NCBI GenBank assembly: GCA_965214625.1
Contig: OZ243962.1
Span: 1,674,001 to 1,738,000 of the forward strand
DNA from: G965214625 sp965214625
Lineage (GTDB): Bacteria > Pseudomonadota > Gammaproteobacteria > Arenicellales > Poriferihabitantaceae
DNA: 64,000 nt
Direction of reading: 5' to 3'
In this document: positions 18,325-26,500 of the stretch, piece after piece
Numbering within the stretch: the first letter of the stretch is position 1
Layout: each line of letters starts with the position of its first letter
Translations under genes and position numbers: made by a program
Notes under the pieces: generated by a model
The model's input: only the letters and a program-made list of their open reading frames with translations
Told to the model about the DNA's origin: nothing
Database searches by the model: none

Positions 18325-19245
18325 TTAAATATAGGTCAACCAGTCTTCATAGTCAGCAATTCGGCCGTGCACGACATCAAAAAAACGACGCTGGAGCTTT
18401 TCCGTAATCGGTCCACGCCTTCCGTTTCCAATTTGTCGGTTATCCAGTTCCCGGATAGGCGTCACCTCCGCGGCGGTCCCGGTGAAAAAGGCCTCATCAC
18501 AAATATAGATTTCATCCCGGGTGATCCGTCGTTCTATCAACGCCAATCCCTCATCGGCAATCAGGCGAATAAGGGTCTTTCGAGTGATTCCATCCAGTGC
18601 GGAAGTCAGGTCCGGGGTATACACCACGCCCTCTTTGATGACAAACAGGTTTTCCCCGCTCCCTTCCATGACAAACCCGCTGGTATCCAGCAGCAGCGCT
18701 TCGTCATAACCCGTATCAAGTGCCTCCTGTAACGCCAGCATGGAGTTGATGTAGTGTCCATTTGCCTTGGCGCGACACATGCTGACGTTGACATGATGGC
18801 GGGTATAGGAAGATACCCGCACACGGATCCCCTGTTCCATATTCTCCTCGCCCAGATAAGCCCCCCACTCCCAGGCGGCCACCGACAGATGTGTCTCGAG
18901 GTTGTCAGCGCGAAGCCCCATGCCTTCCGAGCCATAAAAGGCCATCGGTCGCAGATAGGCGGATCGAAGCTGATTCTGTCGCAAGACATCGACTTGGGCA
19001 CGGGAAATGGTTGCTGCATCGTAGGGGATTTTCATGCCCAGGATGTGGGCCGAGTTCAGCAGCCGCTGGGTATGTTCCGCCAAACGGAAAATTGCGGTGC
19101 CTTTGTCCGTTTCATAGGCCCGCACACCTTCAAAGACCCCCAGGCCATAGTGTAACGTATGTGTCAGCACGTGAATTTTGGCCTCTCGCCAGGGCACCAT
19201 CACCCCATCCATCCATATTACGCCCTCTCGATTGCTGAAAGACAT
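18325..19245 (-). CDS. ilvE: branched-chain amino-acid aminotransferase
   Basis: PLP-dependent class IV aminotransferase for the last step of leucine, isoleucine and valine synthesis, 306 aa, cytoplasmic. The Schiff-base Lys is in CRAKANGHYINSMLA; EGSGENLFVIKEGVVYTP, DGITRKTLI and FFTGTAAEVTPI are the standard cofactor and substrate motifs, and LHYGLGVFEGVRAY marks the N-terminal domain. Length and motifs are regular. It sits 60 bases downstream of glnE, the usual arrangement in Pseudomonas-like gammaproteobacteria, linking nitrogen regulation and amino-acid synthesis. Confidence 0.95.
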   Translation of the reverse strand: MSFSNREGVIWMDGVMVPWREAKIHVLTHTLHYGLGVFEGVRAYETDKGTAIFRLAEHTQRLLNSAHILGMKIPYDAATISRAQVDVLRQNQLRSAYLRPMAFYGSEGMGLRADNLETHLSVAAWEWGAYLGEENMEQGIRVRVSSYTRHHVNVSMCRAKANGHYINSMLALQEALDTGYDEALLLDTSGFVMEGSGENLFVIKEGVVYTPDLTSALDGITRKTLIRLIADEGLALIERRITRDEIYICDEAFFTGTAAEVTPIRELDNRQIGNGRRGPITEKLQRRFFDVVHGRIADYEDWLTYI

Positions 19246-19306
19246 TGCATTGCTCCAAGATTGAACCGGCCATCAAGACACTAGATAATTCACATTGATT
19301 CTCATG

Positions 19307-22183
19307 TCAACCGAAAGTCTCGGCCCAGATCGACTTTATCGCTTCACGTGATGGTTGCAAGTCCTGCTGGTCCACCACGACGGGCGAGTCCATGAGCTTG
19401 AGATCCAGCGATCGCCGCAGATAGGTGCGATAGGTCTCCATAAGCGTGTCGCCCGTCGATTTTGAAATGATGCCACATTGGACCAGTACGCGCACCGAAT
19501 CAGTCGTCGTTCTGGGGGCCACCAACTGGGGCATTTTATGGGCATCTCGTAAGACCCAGTATTGAATCAGGAATTCAATATCGACGATGCCGCCTTTGTC
19601 CAGCTTGATGTCGTACACCCGGTCGGTTGACTGGCAGTTGGCATCGATCATTTTCTGGCGCATCACGATCACGTCCTGTTTCAACTGATCCGGATCGCGT
19701 TGCAGGCAGAGTATCTCTGATCGCGCCTTCTCGAAATGTTCCATAAAGTGCGCATCCCCGACCACCGCCCGGGCGCGGACCAGGGCTTGATGTTCCCAGG
19801 TCCAGGCGCTTTTCAATTGATAGTCAATGAACCCCGCCAGGGAGGTCACCAGAATCCCGCTTTGACCGTTGGGTCGCAACCGCATATCCAGCTCATACAA
19901 CCGGCCGGCATAGGTCCGCGTTGTTAACAGCCGGATCAACCGACGGGCAACGAGGCTGTAAAAATATTCTGCGTCGGATTTTTTGTGCGTGGTCTGCCGG
20001 TCTTGCTGCTCGAAACAAAGCACGATATCCAAATCCGAATGATAGCCCAGCTCCTGACTGGCGAATTTGCCGTAGGCAATCACACCGGCCCCAAATCCAC
20101 GAATCTGTTGTTTGTTGCGGACAATGGTCACCGCATGGTCAAAAGCATGCTGCAACAGAATCTCGGCGAGTTGAGTCAGTGAAAAGTGGACATCTTCCAC
20201 CTCAAGCAATTGAAGCACATCCGCAGCCGCTATCCGCAGCACATGGGCATGATGGAATTCTCGCAAGGCATTGAGTCTTTCCTCTTCCTCATCATCTTCA
20301 AATTGCAACAAATGATTGGTCAACTCGAACTGTAACTCAGAACGATGACGACAGGACGCGTCGGTAATCGGGTTGAGCAACTCGTCCAAAATAACCGGGT
20401 GCTGTCCGATGTACTGTGAAATCCATGGGCTGGCTGCGCAAAGATGCAACAGTTGTTTGAGCGCCAGCGGATTTTCGATCAGCAGACTGAGATAAACCGA
20501 CCGACGGCCAATGGATTCCAGCACCCCGATGAAGGCACTGATCGCCCGCTCGGTATCCAGATGATTGGCGGCTTCCTTGATCGCGGACGGGATCAGGCGA
20601 TCAATCCGCTCCCTGTCCTCGTTCGAAAAGGCCTGATAGAGGCGTCCTTCTGCAAACTGATGCAACAGCTTGAAGACCGGCCCGTGTCCGCCCTCCTCCC
20701 CGGCGGTTGTTTGTTTCTCGTCAGGCAAATACCGGCTCAATGCGTCCAGCCAATCACTTCTGAGCGCACTGGGTGCAGCCGACCTGCCGATTTCCTTGGA
20801 GACCGGGTCCTTGTTGGATTCGAGGATCATTTCGAATTTTTCCTGGACCACCGATCGATGACGATGCAGCGCCTTGAGATAGGATTCCCACTGATCAAAT
20901 CCCATGCTCCATGCAAGCCGGAGCCGGTCGTCGTTCGCCTGTGGCAGCCGTTGTGTCTGCCTGTCCGACACCATTTGCAAACGATGTTCCGAGTTTCTCA
21001 AAAAGCGGTAGCTCTTTATCAGTTGATCCCTGTCTTGCGATTCAATGATCCCCAGATCAACCAGCACGGAGAAAGCCCGATATAAAGAGGGTGTTTGTAA
21101 CAAGGCCTCCCGCCCACCACGAATGAGCTGATGGCTCTGCACCAGGAATTCAATTTCACGAATACCGCCCCAGCCCAGCTTGATATCATCTTCGATGCCT
21201 TTTTCCTTTAATTTCTGTTGAATCATCCGTTTTAATTCCCGGATGGCGTCGTAGACCCCAAAATCCAGATATTTTCGATAAACAAACGGGATCAGTTTTG
21301 CTATCAGTCGCGCCCCGGCCTGGCGGTTTCCCGCGACTACCCGGGCTTTAATCAAGGCATACCGTTCCCAACTGCGTCCTTGAATCTGGTAGTAACGGTC
21401 GATGGCAGGAAAAGACAGCACCAGCGGGCCACTGTTGCCGTTGGGACGTAATCGCATATCGGTCCTGAAAACAAAGCCATCCATGGTGATGGAATGCAAT
21501 GCGTTGATCATTTTATGGCCCAGTCGGGTGAAAAATTCCTGATTGCTGAGTGACTTTTGGCGAGCCGCATCCCAAGGGGCGGTATCCCCCGGTTTCTCAT
21601 AGGCAAAAATCAGATCAATATCGGAAGAGAAATTCAGCTCCCTGCCGCCCAGCTTGCCCAGCCCGAGCACGATCATCCGAACGTCATTCCCCTGGTTGTC
21701 CTGCGGTTTCCCAAATCGCTTGAACAACCACTTGGAATGAAAGTGCATCGCCTGCTCGATGCAGACATCAGCCAGAGTTGACACATCCTGCATGGTTTCT
21801 TCCAGTTCCGCAAATCCACTCAAATCCCGCCAGGCAATGCGGACCATCTCGCGCATGCGGATTTGACGCAACCGGGCATGCAGTTTTTCTTCGTCCTCCA
21901 CCTCGGCCAGCCGGCGATCGACAGCGCGAGCAAGGTCATTGTCGCCATAGCGACGATCGACATCACCACTGTGGATCAGGTCAAAAAAAAGCCCCGGTTT
22001 TCGAATACAGCTGGTGGCAACAAAACTGCTCGCGGCCCAAAGCGCGGGCAATTCCGGACGTTGCTGGCAGTGCAGCACGAATGACTCCGGCCAATCACCC
22101 TGGACCGTCGACAGCGCATCTTGAAAACGCTGCCAAAGCATTTCGGATGAGGAACTCAGGCGCTGTGGAACCGAATGCAGCAT
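19307..22183 (-). CDS. glnE: bifunctional glutamine synthetase adenylyltransferase/deadenylase
   Basis: GlnE (ATase) adenylylates and deadenylylates glutamine synthetase in response to PII and glutamine. The 958-aa chain has two nucleotidyltransferase halves: GKLGGRELNFSSDIDLIFAYE (about residues 175-195, deadenylylase half) and GKFASQELGYHSDLDIVLCFE (about 700-720, adenylylase half), each with the G-S-D-x-D catalytic signature. DMRLRPNG(N/Q)SG occurs in both halves as expected. It heads the glnE-ilvE-zinc finger-waaF group. No glnA or glnB is in the window. Confidence 0.95.
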   Translation of the reverse strand: MLHSVPQRLSSSSEMLWQRFQDALSTVQGDWPESFVLHCQQRPELPALWAASSFVATSCIRKPGLFFDLIHSGDVDRRYGDNDLARAVDRRLAEVEDEEKLHARLRQIRMREMVRIAWRDLSGFAELEETMQDVSTLADVCIEQAMHFHSKWLFKRFGKPQDNQGNDVRMIVLGLGKLGGRELNFSSDIDLIFAYEKPGDTAPWDAARQKSLSNQEFFTRLGHKMINALHSITMDGFVFRTDMRLRPNGNSGPLVLSFPAIDRYYQIQGRSWERYALIKARVVAGNRQAGARLIAKLIPFVYRKYLDFGVYDAIRELKRMIQQKLKEKGIEDDIKLGWGGIREIEFLVQSHQLIRGGREALLQTPSLYRAFSVLVDLGIIESQDRDQLIKSYRFLRNSEHRLQMVSDRQTQRLPQANDDRLRLAWSMGFDQWESYLKALHRHRSVVQEKFEMILESNKDPVSKEIGRSAAPSALRSDWLDALSRYLPDEKQTTAGEEGGHGPVFKLLHQFAEGRLYQAFSNEDRERIDRLIPSAIKEAANHLDTERAISAFIGVLESIGRRSVYLSLLIENPLALKQLLHLCAASPWISQYIGQHPVILDELLNPITDASCRHRSELQFELTNHLLQFEDDEEEERLNALREFHHAHVLRIAAADVLQLLEVEDVHFSLTQLAEILLQHAFDHAVTIVRNKQQIRGFGAGVIAYGKFASQELGYHSDLDIVLCFEQQDRQTTHKKSDAEYFYSLVARRLIRLLTTRTYAGRLYELDMRLRPNGQSGILVTSLAGFIDYQLKSAWTWEHQALVRARAVVGDAHFMEHFEKARSEILCLQRDPDQLKQDVIVMRQKMIDANCQSTDRVYDIKLDKGGIVDIEFLIQYWVLRDAHKMPQLVAPRTTTDSVRVLVQCGIISKSTGDTLMETYRTYLRRSLDLKLMDSPVVVDQQDLQPSREAIKSIWAETFG

Positions 22184-22192
22184 CGCTCGGGG

Positions 22193-22995
22193 TTATATTG
22201 ACCGTGTTGACGGGCCGCCCTGTGGCGGATTCACTGTCCGGATAAAGTCCATTGCACCGCCCGATCCCCGTTTGCCTGGCCCGGCTTGCGAAACGGTCCC
22301 TTTCCCGTGTGCGGACCACGGCCTTGCGTCGCTGGTCACTGTGTCGATATGTTGCACACAAACCCGGCTGGATGCGGGCGTTTTGTCGTCCTCACGGGTC
22401 GATTGCCAGTCGAATGGGGGCGGATTGTTTCGCATTTCAATCAGATTGAACAGTATTCCCGAATCATACCCCAACTGAACCAAATAGTCTGTCGCCTGCG
22501 TGTCGGTTTCAAAAGCCATGCGCTGTGCCATCACCTCGCACTCAACCGGTCGCCAACCAACGGGCGTGCTGAACCATGTCCCCGTGACCCGTGACGGGCA
22601 GTGAGATGACCGATTCGATCGCGCGGTACGCCCGCCAATGGCTTTTCTGTCTTGCGGCAGGTCCGCAATCCCCGGGTGATAGGGACAGACCCGCCGGGCA
22701 AGGCAAACGCATTGAGTTGAGGCGAATCACGCAGTGCAAAGGTATAATCAAGGTGATTACGATGGCTTTTGTGAACCGGCGCCTGCCCGGTATGATTCGC
22801 GAGTTGATGGCGTGTCGGGTCACCGTCGGTCGAAGGTTGTTTCCGGGCCGACCGATGGTCGGCCTGACCGAGGCGGTGTGCGCGCGGCGCGGACAGCCAC
22901 ACCGGATCAGGTTCCCCTGTCACCGGATGGGTTGCGCAATCGGCCAACAGGCCGATGCGCCAGCCATTCCGAGCCAAGGCGCCGGGTAAAATCAA
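22193..22995 (-). pseudogene. decayed M48-family metallopeptidase (BepA-like)
   Basis: Broken remains of a periplasmic zinc protease. One frame keeps DPVWLSAPRAHRLGQ, then DSPQLNAFALPGGSVPITRGL and DRIGHLTARHG. The last replaces the HExxH zinc site (HEIGHVTARHG in relatives), so the catalytic His and Glu are lost. The frame then ends, and another frame continues from 22534 with FETDTQATDYLVQLGYDSG, which matches the third-ligand ExxxD helix region (EADRLALEYLARAGYD in relatives), and a worn STREDDKTPASSRV like the HPPTPxRI end. At least one frameshift and several deletions are needed. It lies between glnE and the divergent FemAB-like gene. Confidence 0.7.
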
Positions 22996-23104
22996 TTGAC
23001 TTGATTTGTTTCATGGATTGCAAGCGTCCTACAATGTGTTCCACCAACAGAAAGTATATGCTCTCGTCGCAACCCTGTCATGGTTTAAGCCGATTACCGT
23101 TCAA

Positions 23105-24259
23105 GTGAAAATAACCGTTCATTCGAATATCAGCGACATCCCTGCCCGACAGTGGAATGGGCTGGTGCGCAATCACTATCCCTTTTTAAGCCACGAGGTA
23201 CTCGCTGCGATGGAGTCTCATGGCTGTGTCGGGGAGCGCACGGGATGGTTTCCCAAACATCTGAGCTATGTCGAGAATGGGCGTTTGGTCGGTGCCATGC
23301 CGCTGTATGAGAAGCATAACTCATGGGGTGAATTTGTCTTCGACCATGCTTGGGCACAGGCCTATTATCATGCCGGGCTCGCGTATTTTCCCAAGCTGGT
23401 CAATGCCGTCCCGTTCACCCCCGCGACGGGGCAAAGAATATTGACTCATCCCGACAATAAAGCGCCTGTCATCAGCCGCCTCGTCAAGACGTTCAATTAT
23501 CTGGCCGACAGTCAGCAATACAGTGGCGTCCACTGTCTTTTCCCCTCAGCCGAAGATTATGATCAGATGGACCAGCAGGGCGCGATTACACGAAATGACT
23601 GTCAATTTCATTGGTACAACCAGGGCTATGATAATTTTGACGCGTTTCTCTCGACGCTGAAATCAAAAAAGAGAAAAAATATCCGTCAGGAACGAAGAAA
23701 AGTCAGCGAGGCCGATATCAATATACGGCGTCTTGACGGACATGATGCCACCGAAAAAGACTGGATCGATTTTACCGGCCTGTATCACCGTATCTACCAT
23801 CGCAAATACGGTGCCCCCGCATTTAATCACCATTATTTCATCGACATTGCGAAAAAAATCCCGTCACAGGTTCACCTGGTTTTGGCAGACGACGGCACTC
23901 GAAATCTGGCGGGCGCACTGATGTACAGTGATGACACAACATTGTATGGCCGGCATTGGGGGTGTGACCAATATGTAGACTGCCTGCATTTCGAATTGTG
24001 TTATTATCAGGGAATCGAGATGTGTATCGAAAACAAGTGGCACCGGTTTGACCCGGGTGCACAGGGAGAACACAAAGTGGCCCGTGGATTTGTTCCGACA
24101 CCAACCCGTTCGTTGCACTGGATGGCCAACAGTCCCTTTTATGGATCGATCAAACAGTTCGCTGCCCATGAGAAAGCGGGCGTGCAACGTTATATTGATA
24201 CGGTCATCCGTCACTCGCCCTATCAGGCGACCCGGACACCGAGATCCATCCATCAATGA
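23105..24259 (+). CDS. FemAB-like / DUF482 acyltransferase-fold protein
   Basis: Protein of the DUF482 (PF04339) group, GNAT-fold relatives of FemAB peptidoglycan aminoacyltransferases. Characteristic segments: NHYPFLSHEVLAAMESHGCVG, LVGAMPLYEKHNSWGEFVFDHAWAQAYY, AVPFTPATGQRIL, KSKKRKNIRQERRKV and GRHWGCDQYVDCLHFELCYYQGIE. It is cytoplasmic, and its substrate is unknown. The frame is open to a TTG at 23006; family similarity starts at ITVHSNISDIPARQWN, so the GTG at 23105 is my choice, though neither start has a clear ribosome site. It precedes yicC by about 100 bases. Confidence 0.82.
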   Translation: MKITVHSNISDIPARQWNGLVRNHYPFLSHEVLAAMESHGCVGERTGWFPKHLSYVENGRLVGAMPLYEKHNSWGEFVFDHAWAQAYYHAGLAYFPKLVNAVPFTPATGQRILTHPDNKAPVISRLVKTFNYLADSQQYSGVHCLFPSAEDYDQMDQQGAITRNDCQFHWYNQGYDNFDAFLSTLKSKKRKNIRQERRKVSEADINIRRLDGHDATEKDWIDFTGLYHRIYHRKYGAPAFNHHYFIDIAKKIPSQVHLVLADDGTRNLAGALMYSDDTTLYGRHWGCDQYVDCLHFELCYYQGIEMCIENKWHRFDPGAQGEHKVARGFVPTPTRSLHWMANSPFYGSIKQFAAHEKAGVQRYIDTVIRHSPYQATRTPRSIHQ

Positions 24260-24355
24260 GCTTCAGGGGTTCAATCCGGTCTCAATCCAAGGGCCCTTTC
24301 CCGTCCGTTTGACCCCGAGAGACAGCGACCTGTCGGTAAAACACCACAAGCCAAA

Positions 24356-25216
24356 ATGACCGCCAGCATGACCGCGTTTGCCCGGGCAGACCATGAGAAT
24401 GGTCGATTAATCTGGGAAGTCCGTAGCGTGAATCACCGTTATCTGGATATTCATCTGAAGCTGCCAGACACTCTCAAAGCGCTCGAGACCGTGTGTCGCG
24501 AACAAATCAAGCGTTACCTCAGTCGAGGGAGAATTGATGCCCAACTCAGGCTGAACAGGGGATTGATAGGCGATTACGAGGAGATGCTCGATGAGGACGT
24601 TGTCTCCGCAATGGCCCGAATCCGCGGCAAGATCCAGCGCCATATTCCCGATCTTGCCCCTCCTGGCTTGATCGAGGTGCTGCAATGGCCCGGGGTGGTC
24701 AGAGAACCGGTTCACCTTGATACCCGGTTGCATCAGCAGTCACTGGACCTGCTCAATACCGCTTTGGTGTCATTGGTTGGGCACCGTCGCAGGGAAGGAC
24801 AACAGCTCGGGCAGCTTGTTTCGCGCCGTGTGGCCGCATGTCGTGCATTGCTTGAAGGGCTTTGGCGTGAGATTGACACGGTGGCCGCCCAGCTTGAACA
24901 GCAGTGGCGGGACCGGGCCAATGAACTGTGTCGCGAACTGGATGAGGCTCGATTGCACCAGGAAATTGCCTTGCTGATCGCAAAAAGTGATGTCCATGAA
25001 GAACTGGACAGAGTGCAGACCCACCTTGACGAAGTGGCGCAGGTGTTGACTGACCGCAAACCGGTGGGTCGCCGCCTTGATTTTTTGATGCAGGAGTTGC
25101 ATCGGGAGGTGAATACCCTGGGCGCAAAATCGATCGATCAAAAAATGACCCACGCCACGGTTGAACTGAAGGTATTGATTGACCAGATGAGGGAACAGGT
25201 TCAGAATATCGAATGA
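24356..25216 (+). CDS. yicC: YicC-family endoribonuclease-like protein
   Basis: YicC family, 286 aa. It begins MTASMTAFARADHENG and contains EVRSVNHRYLDIHLKLPD, followed by the C-terminal DUF1732 region with GRRLDFLMQELHREVNTLGAKS and a closing VELKVLIDQMREQVQNIE. E. coli YicC has been reported as an endoribonuclease affecting small RNA turnover. Placement upstream of gmk, rpoZ and spoT follows the common gammaproteobacterial order. Normal length, no oddities. Confidence 0.93.
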   Translation: MTASMTAFARADHENGRLIWEVRSVNHRYLDIHLKLPDTLKALETVCREQIKRYLSRGRIDAQLRLNRGLIGDYEEMLDEDVVSAMARIRGKIQRHIPDLAPPGLIEVLQWPGVVREPVHLDTRLHQQSLDLLNTALVSLVGHRRREGQQLGQLVSRRVAACRALLEGLWREIDTVAAQLEQQWRDRANELCRELDEARLHQEIALLIAKSDVHEELDRVQTHLDEVAQVLTDRKPVGRRLDFLMQELHREVNTLGAKSIDQKMTHATVELKVLIDQMREQVQNIE

Positions 25217-25571
25217 TTGCTGATTCGGGGCGGATAAGACGCCCTCAACGATGCACCGGTATCCGGGCCCAGTCCCTGGGTGATTCGCCAACGGTGGCGT
25301 GGCGCACGAGGCCATCGGGACCGGCGGCCGGATGTGGACACGAAAGACGGGCGAGACCGCGAGCCTTGGGTCGCAGCGGGCGACACACGGTGTCGAATAC
25401 CACCGTCGAACCGGTCGCGCAAGCCACCGCCCCGACGGGCCTGGGAGCGAACAAGTTCGGCCTTGATGGGCCAGCGCAACGCCGGACAGCGATCTGGTTG
25501 AATTTGGCGGCGGACTCCCCAAATTGGTTAGATAAGCGAACAGTACGAATCCCAACAACGAATAAAGTCCG
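25217..25571. other. gap between yicC and gmk without a recognised gene
   Basis: About 355 GC-rich bases. Open frames occur on both strands because of base composition, but none contains a known domain or has a plausible start. In many relatives yicC and gmk are closer, so this may hold a decayed gene. No hairpin with a T-run was evident. Confidence 0.4.
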
Positions 25572-26150
25572 ATGCCGATTCCGGGTATTTTGATCCTGTC
25601 CGCGCCTTCCGGTGCCGGCAAAACCAGTCTTGCACAGGCACTGGTTGACTCCCGGGCAGATGCAGAACTGACCATTTCTCACACCACTCGGCCGCAGCGA
25701 CCCGGAGAGAAAAATGGGCAACATTATCATTTTGTGGATGAGCCGGCGTTCGGCAAAATGATCGAAACCAATCAGTTTATCGAGCACGCGACCGTTTACG
25801 GCCATTACTACGGAACGTCTGTCAAGTCAATCGAGGCACTGATTTTAAATGACAAGCATGCTATTCTGGATATAGACTGGCAAGGGGCCAGAAATGTACG
25901 ACATTTTTTTCAGGCATCAAAATCTGTATTTATCATGCCGCCTTCACTCGATGCACTGGAACGCCGGCTCAGAGAACGGCGTCAGGATAGTGAGGAAGTG
26001 ATTGCAAGACGCATGGGGAATGCACAAGACGAAATGAGCCATCGACACGAGTACAACACGATTATCGTGAACGATGACTTTGACATGGCGCTTGCCGAAT
26101 TACAGGCGATTTTGGACAGTTTTAATCGCTGTCCCAACGCCACTTACTAA
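25572..26150 (+). CDS. gmk: guanylate kinase
   Basis: ATP:GMP phosphotransferase, 192 aa. It has the P-loop LILSAPSGAGKTSLAQAL, the GMP-binding SHTTRPQRPGEKNGQHYHF, the strand DIDWQGARNV and the lid RLRERRQDSEEVIARRM, all as in E. coli Gmk. Essential for GTP and dGTP synthesis and linked to (p)ppGpp metabolism, matching its place before rpoZ and spoT. It ends 26 bases before rpoZ. Confidence 0.96.
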   Translation: MPIPGILILSAPSGAGKTSLAQALVDSRADAELTISHTTRPQRPGEKNGQHYHFVDEPAFGKMIETNQFIEHATVYGHYYGTSVKSIEALILNDKHAILDIDWQGARNVRHFFQASKSVFIMPPSLDALERRLRERRQDSEEVIARRMGNAQDEMSHRHEYNTIIVNDDFDMALAELQAILDSFNRCPNATY

Positions 26151-26176
26151 CTGTTTCACATATTGAGGAAGTATCG

Positions 26177-26500
26177 ATGGCACGTGTGACCGTGACAGAT
26201 TGTCTGGAAAATGTCGACAATCGATTTCAACTGGTTCTGGTGGCGACCAAACGCGCCAGACAGCTGATTTTGGGCGCAGAACCCCTGGTTCCAGCAGAAA
26301 ATGACAAACCAACGGTCATCGCACTGCGAGAAATTGCCGAGGGAAAAATAGGAGCGTCCATCCTCCAGGAAGAAATCACCCTCCCCGGTCTGGAGTTTGA
26401 AGAAAACGAAACGGGGAGCGAGTCGTTGGAACTAGCAGGGGAAAACGGTGATGGCGAGCAAGTTGCAGCTAGCCCAGCGGCTGAAGCAGAGCCTCAGTAA
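26177..26500 (+). CDS. rpoZ: RNA polymerase omega subunit
   Basis: Omega subunit, 107 aa, which assists RNA polymerase assembly and forms part of a ppGpp site. Conserved N-terminal half: MARVTVTDCLENVDNRFQLV, ATKRARQLILGAEP, KPTVIALREIAEGKI. The C-terminal tail is acidic and Ala-rich as usual. A GAGGAAGT element precedes the ATG. Its last 50 bases overlap the start of spoT in another frame, an unusually large overlap for this pair. Confidence 0.95.
   Translation: MARVTVTDCLENVDNRFQLVLVATKRARQLILGAEPLVPAENDKPTVIALREIAEGKIGASILQEEITLPGLEFEENETGSESLELAGENGDGEQVAASPAAEAEPQ

Noticed and set aside
24770..25675. A 301-codon minus-strand frame over yicC and gmk
   Set aside because: It lies opposite two well-supported genes and has no domain; it is an effect of base composition.
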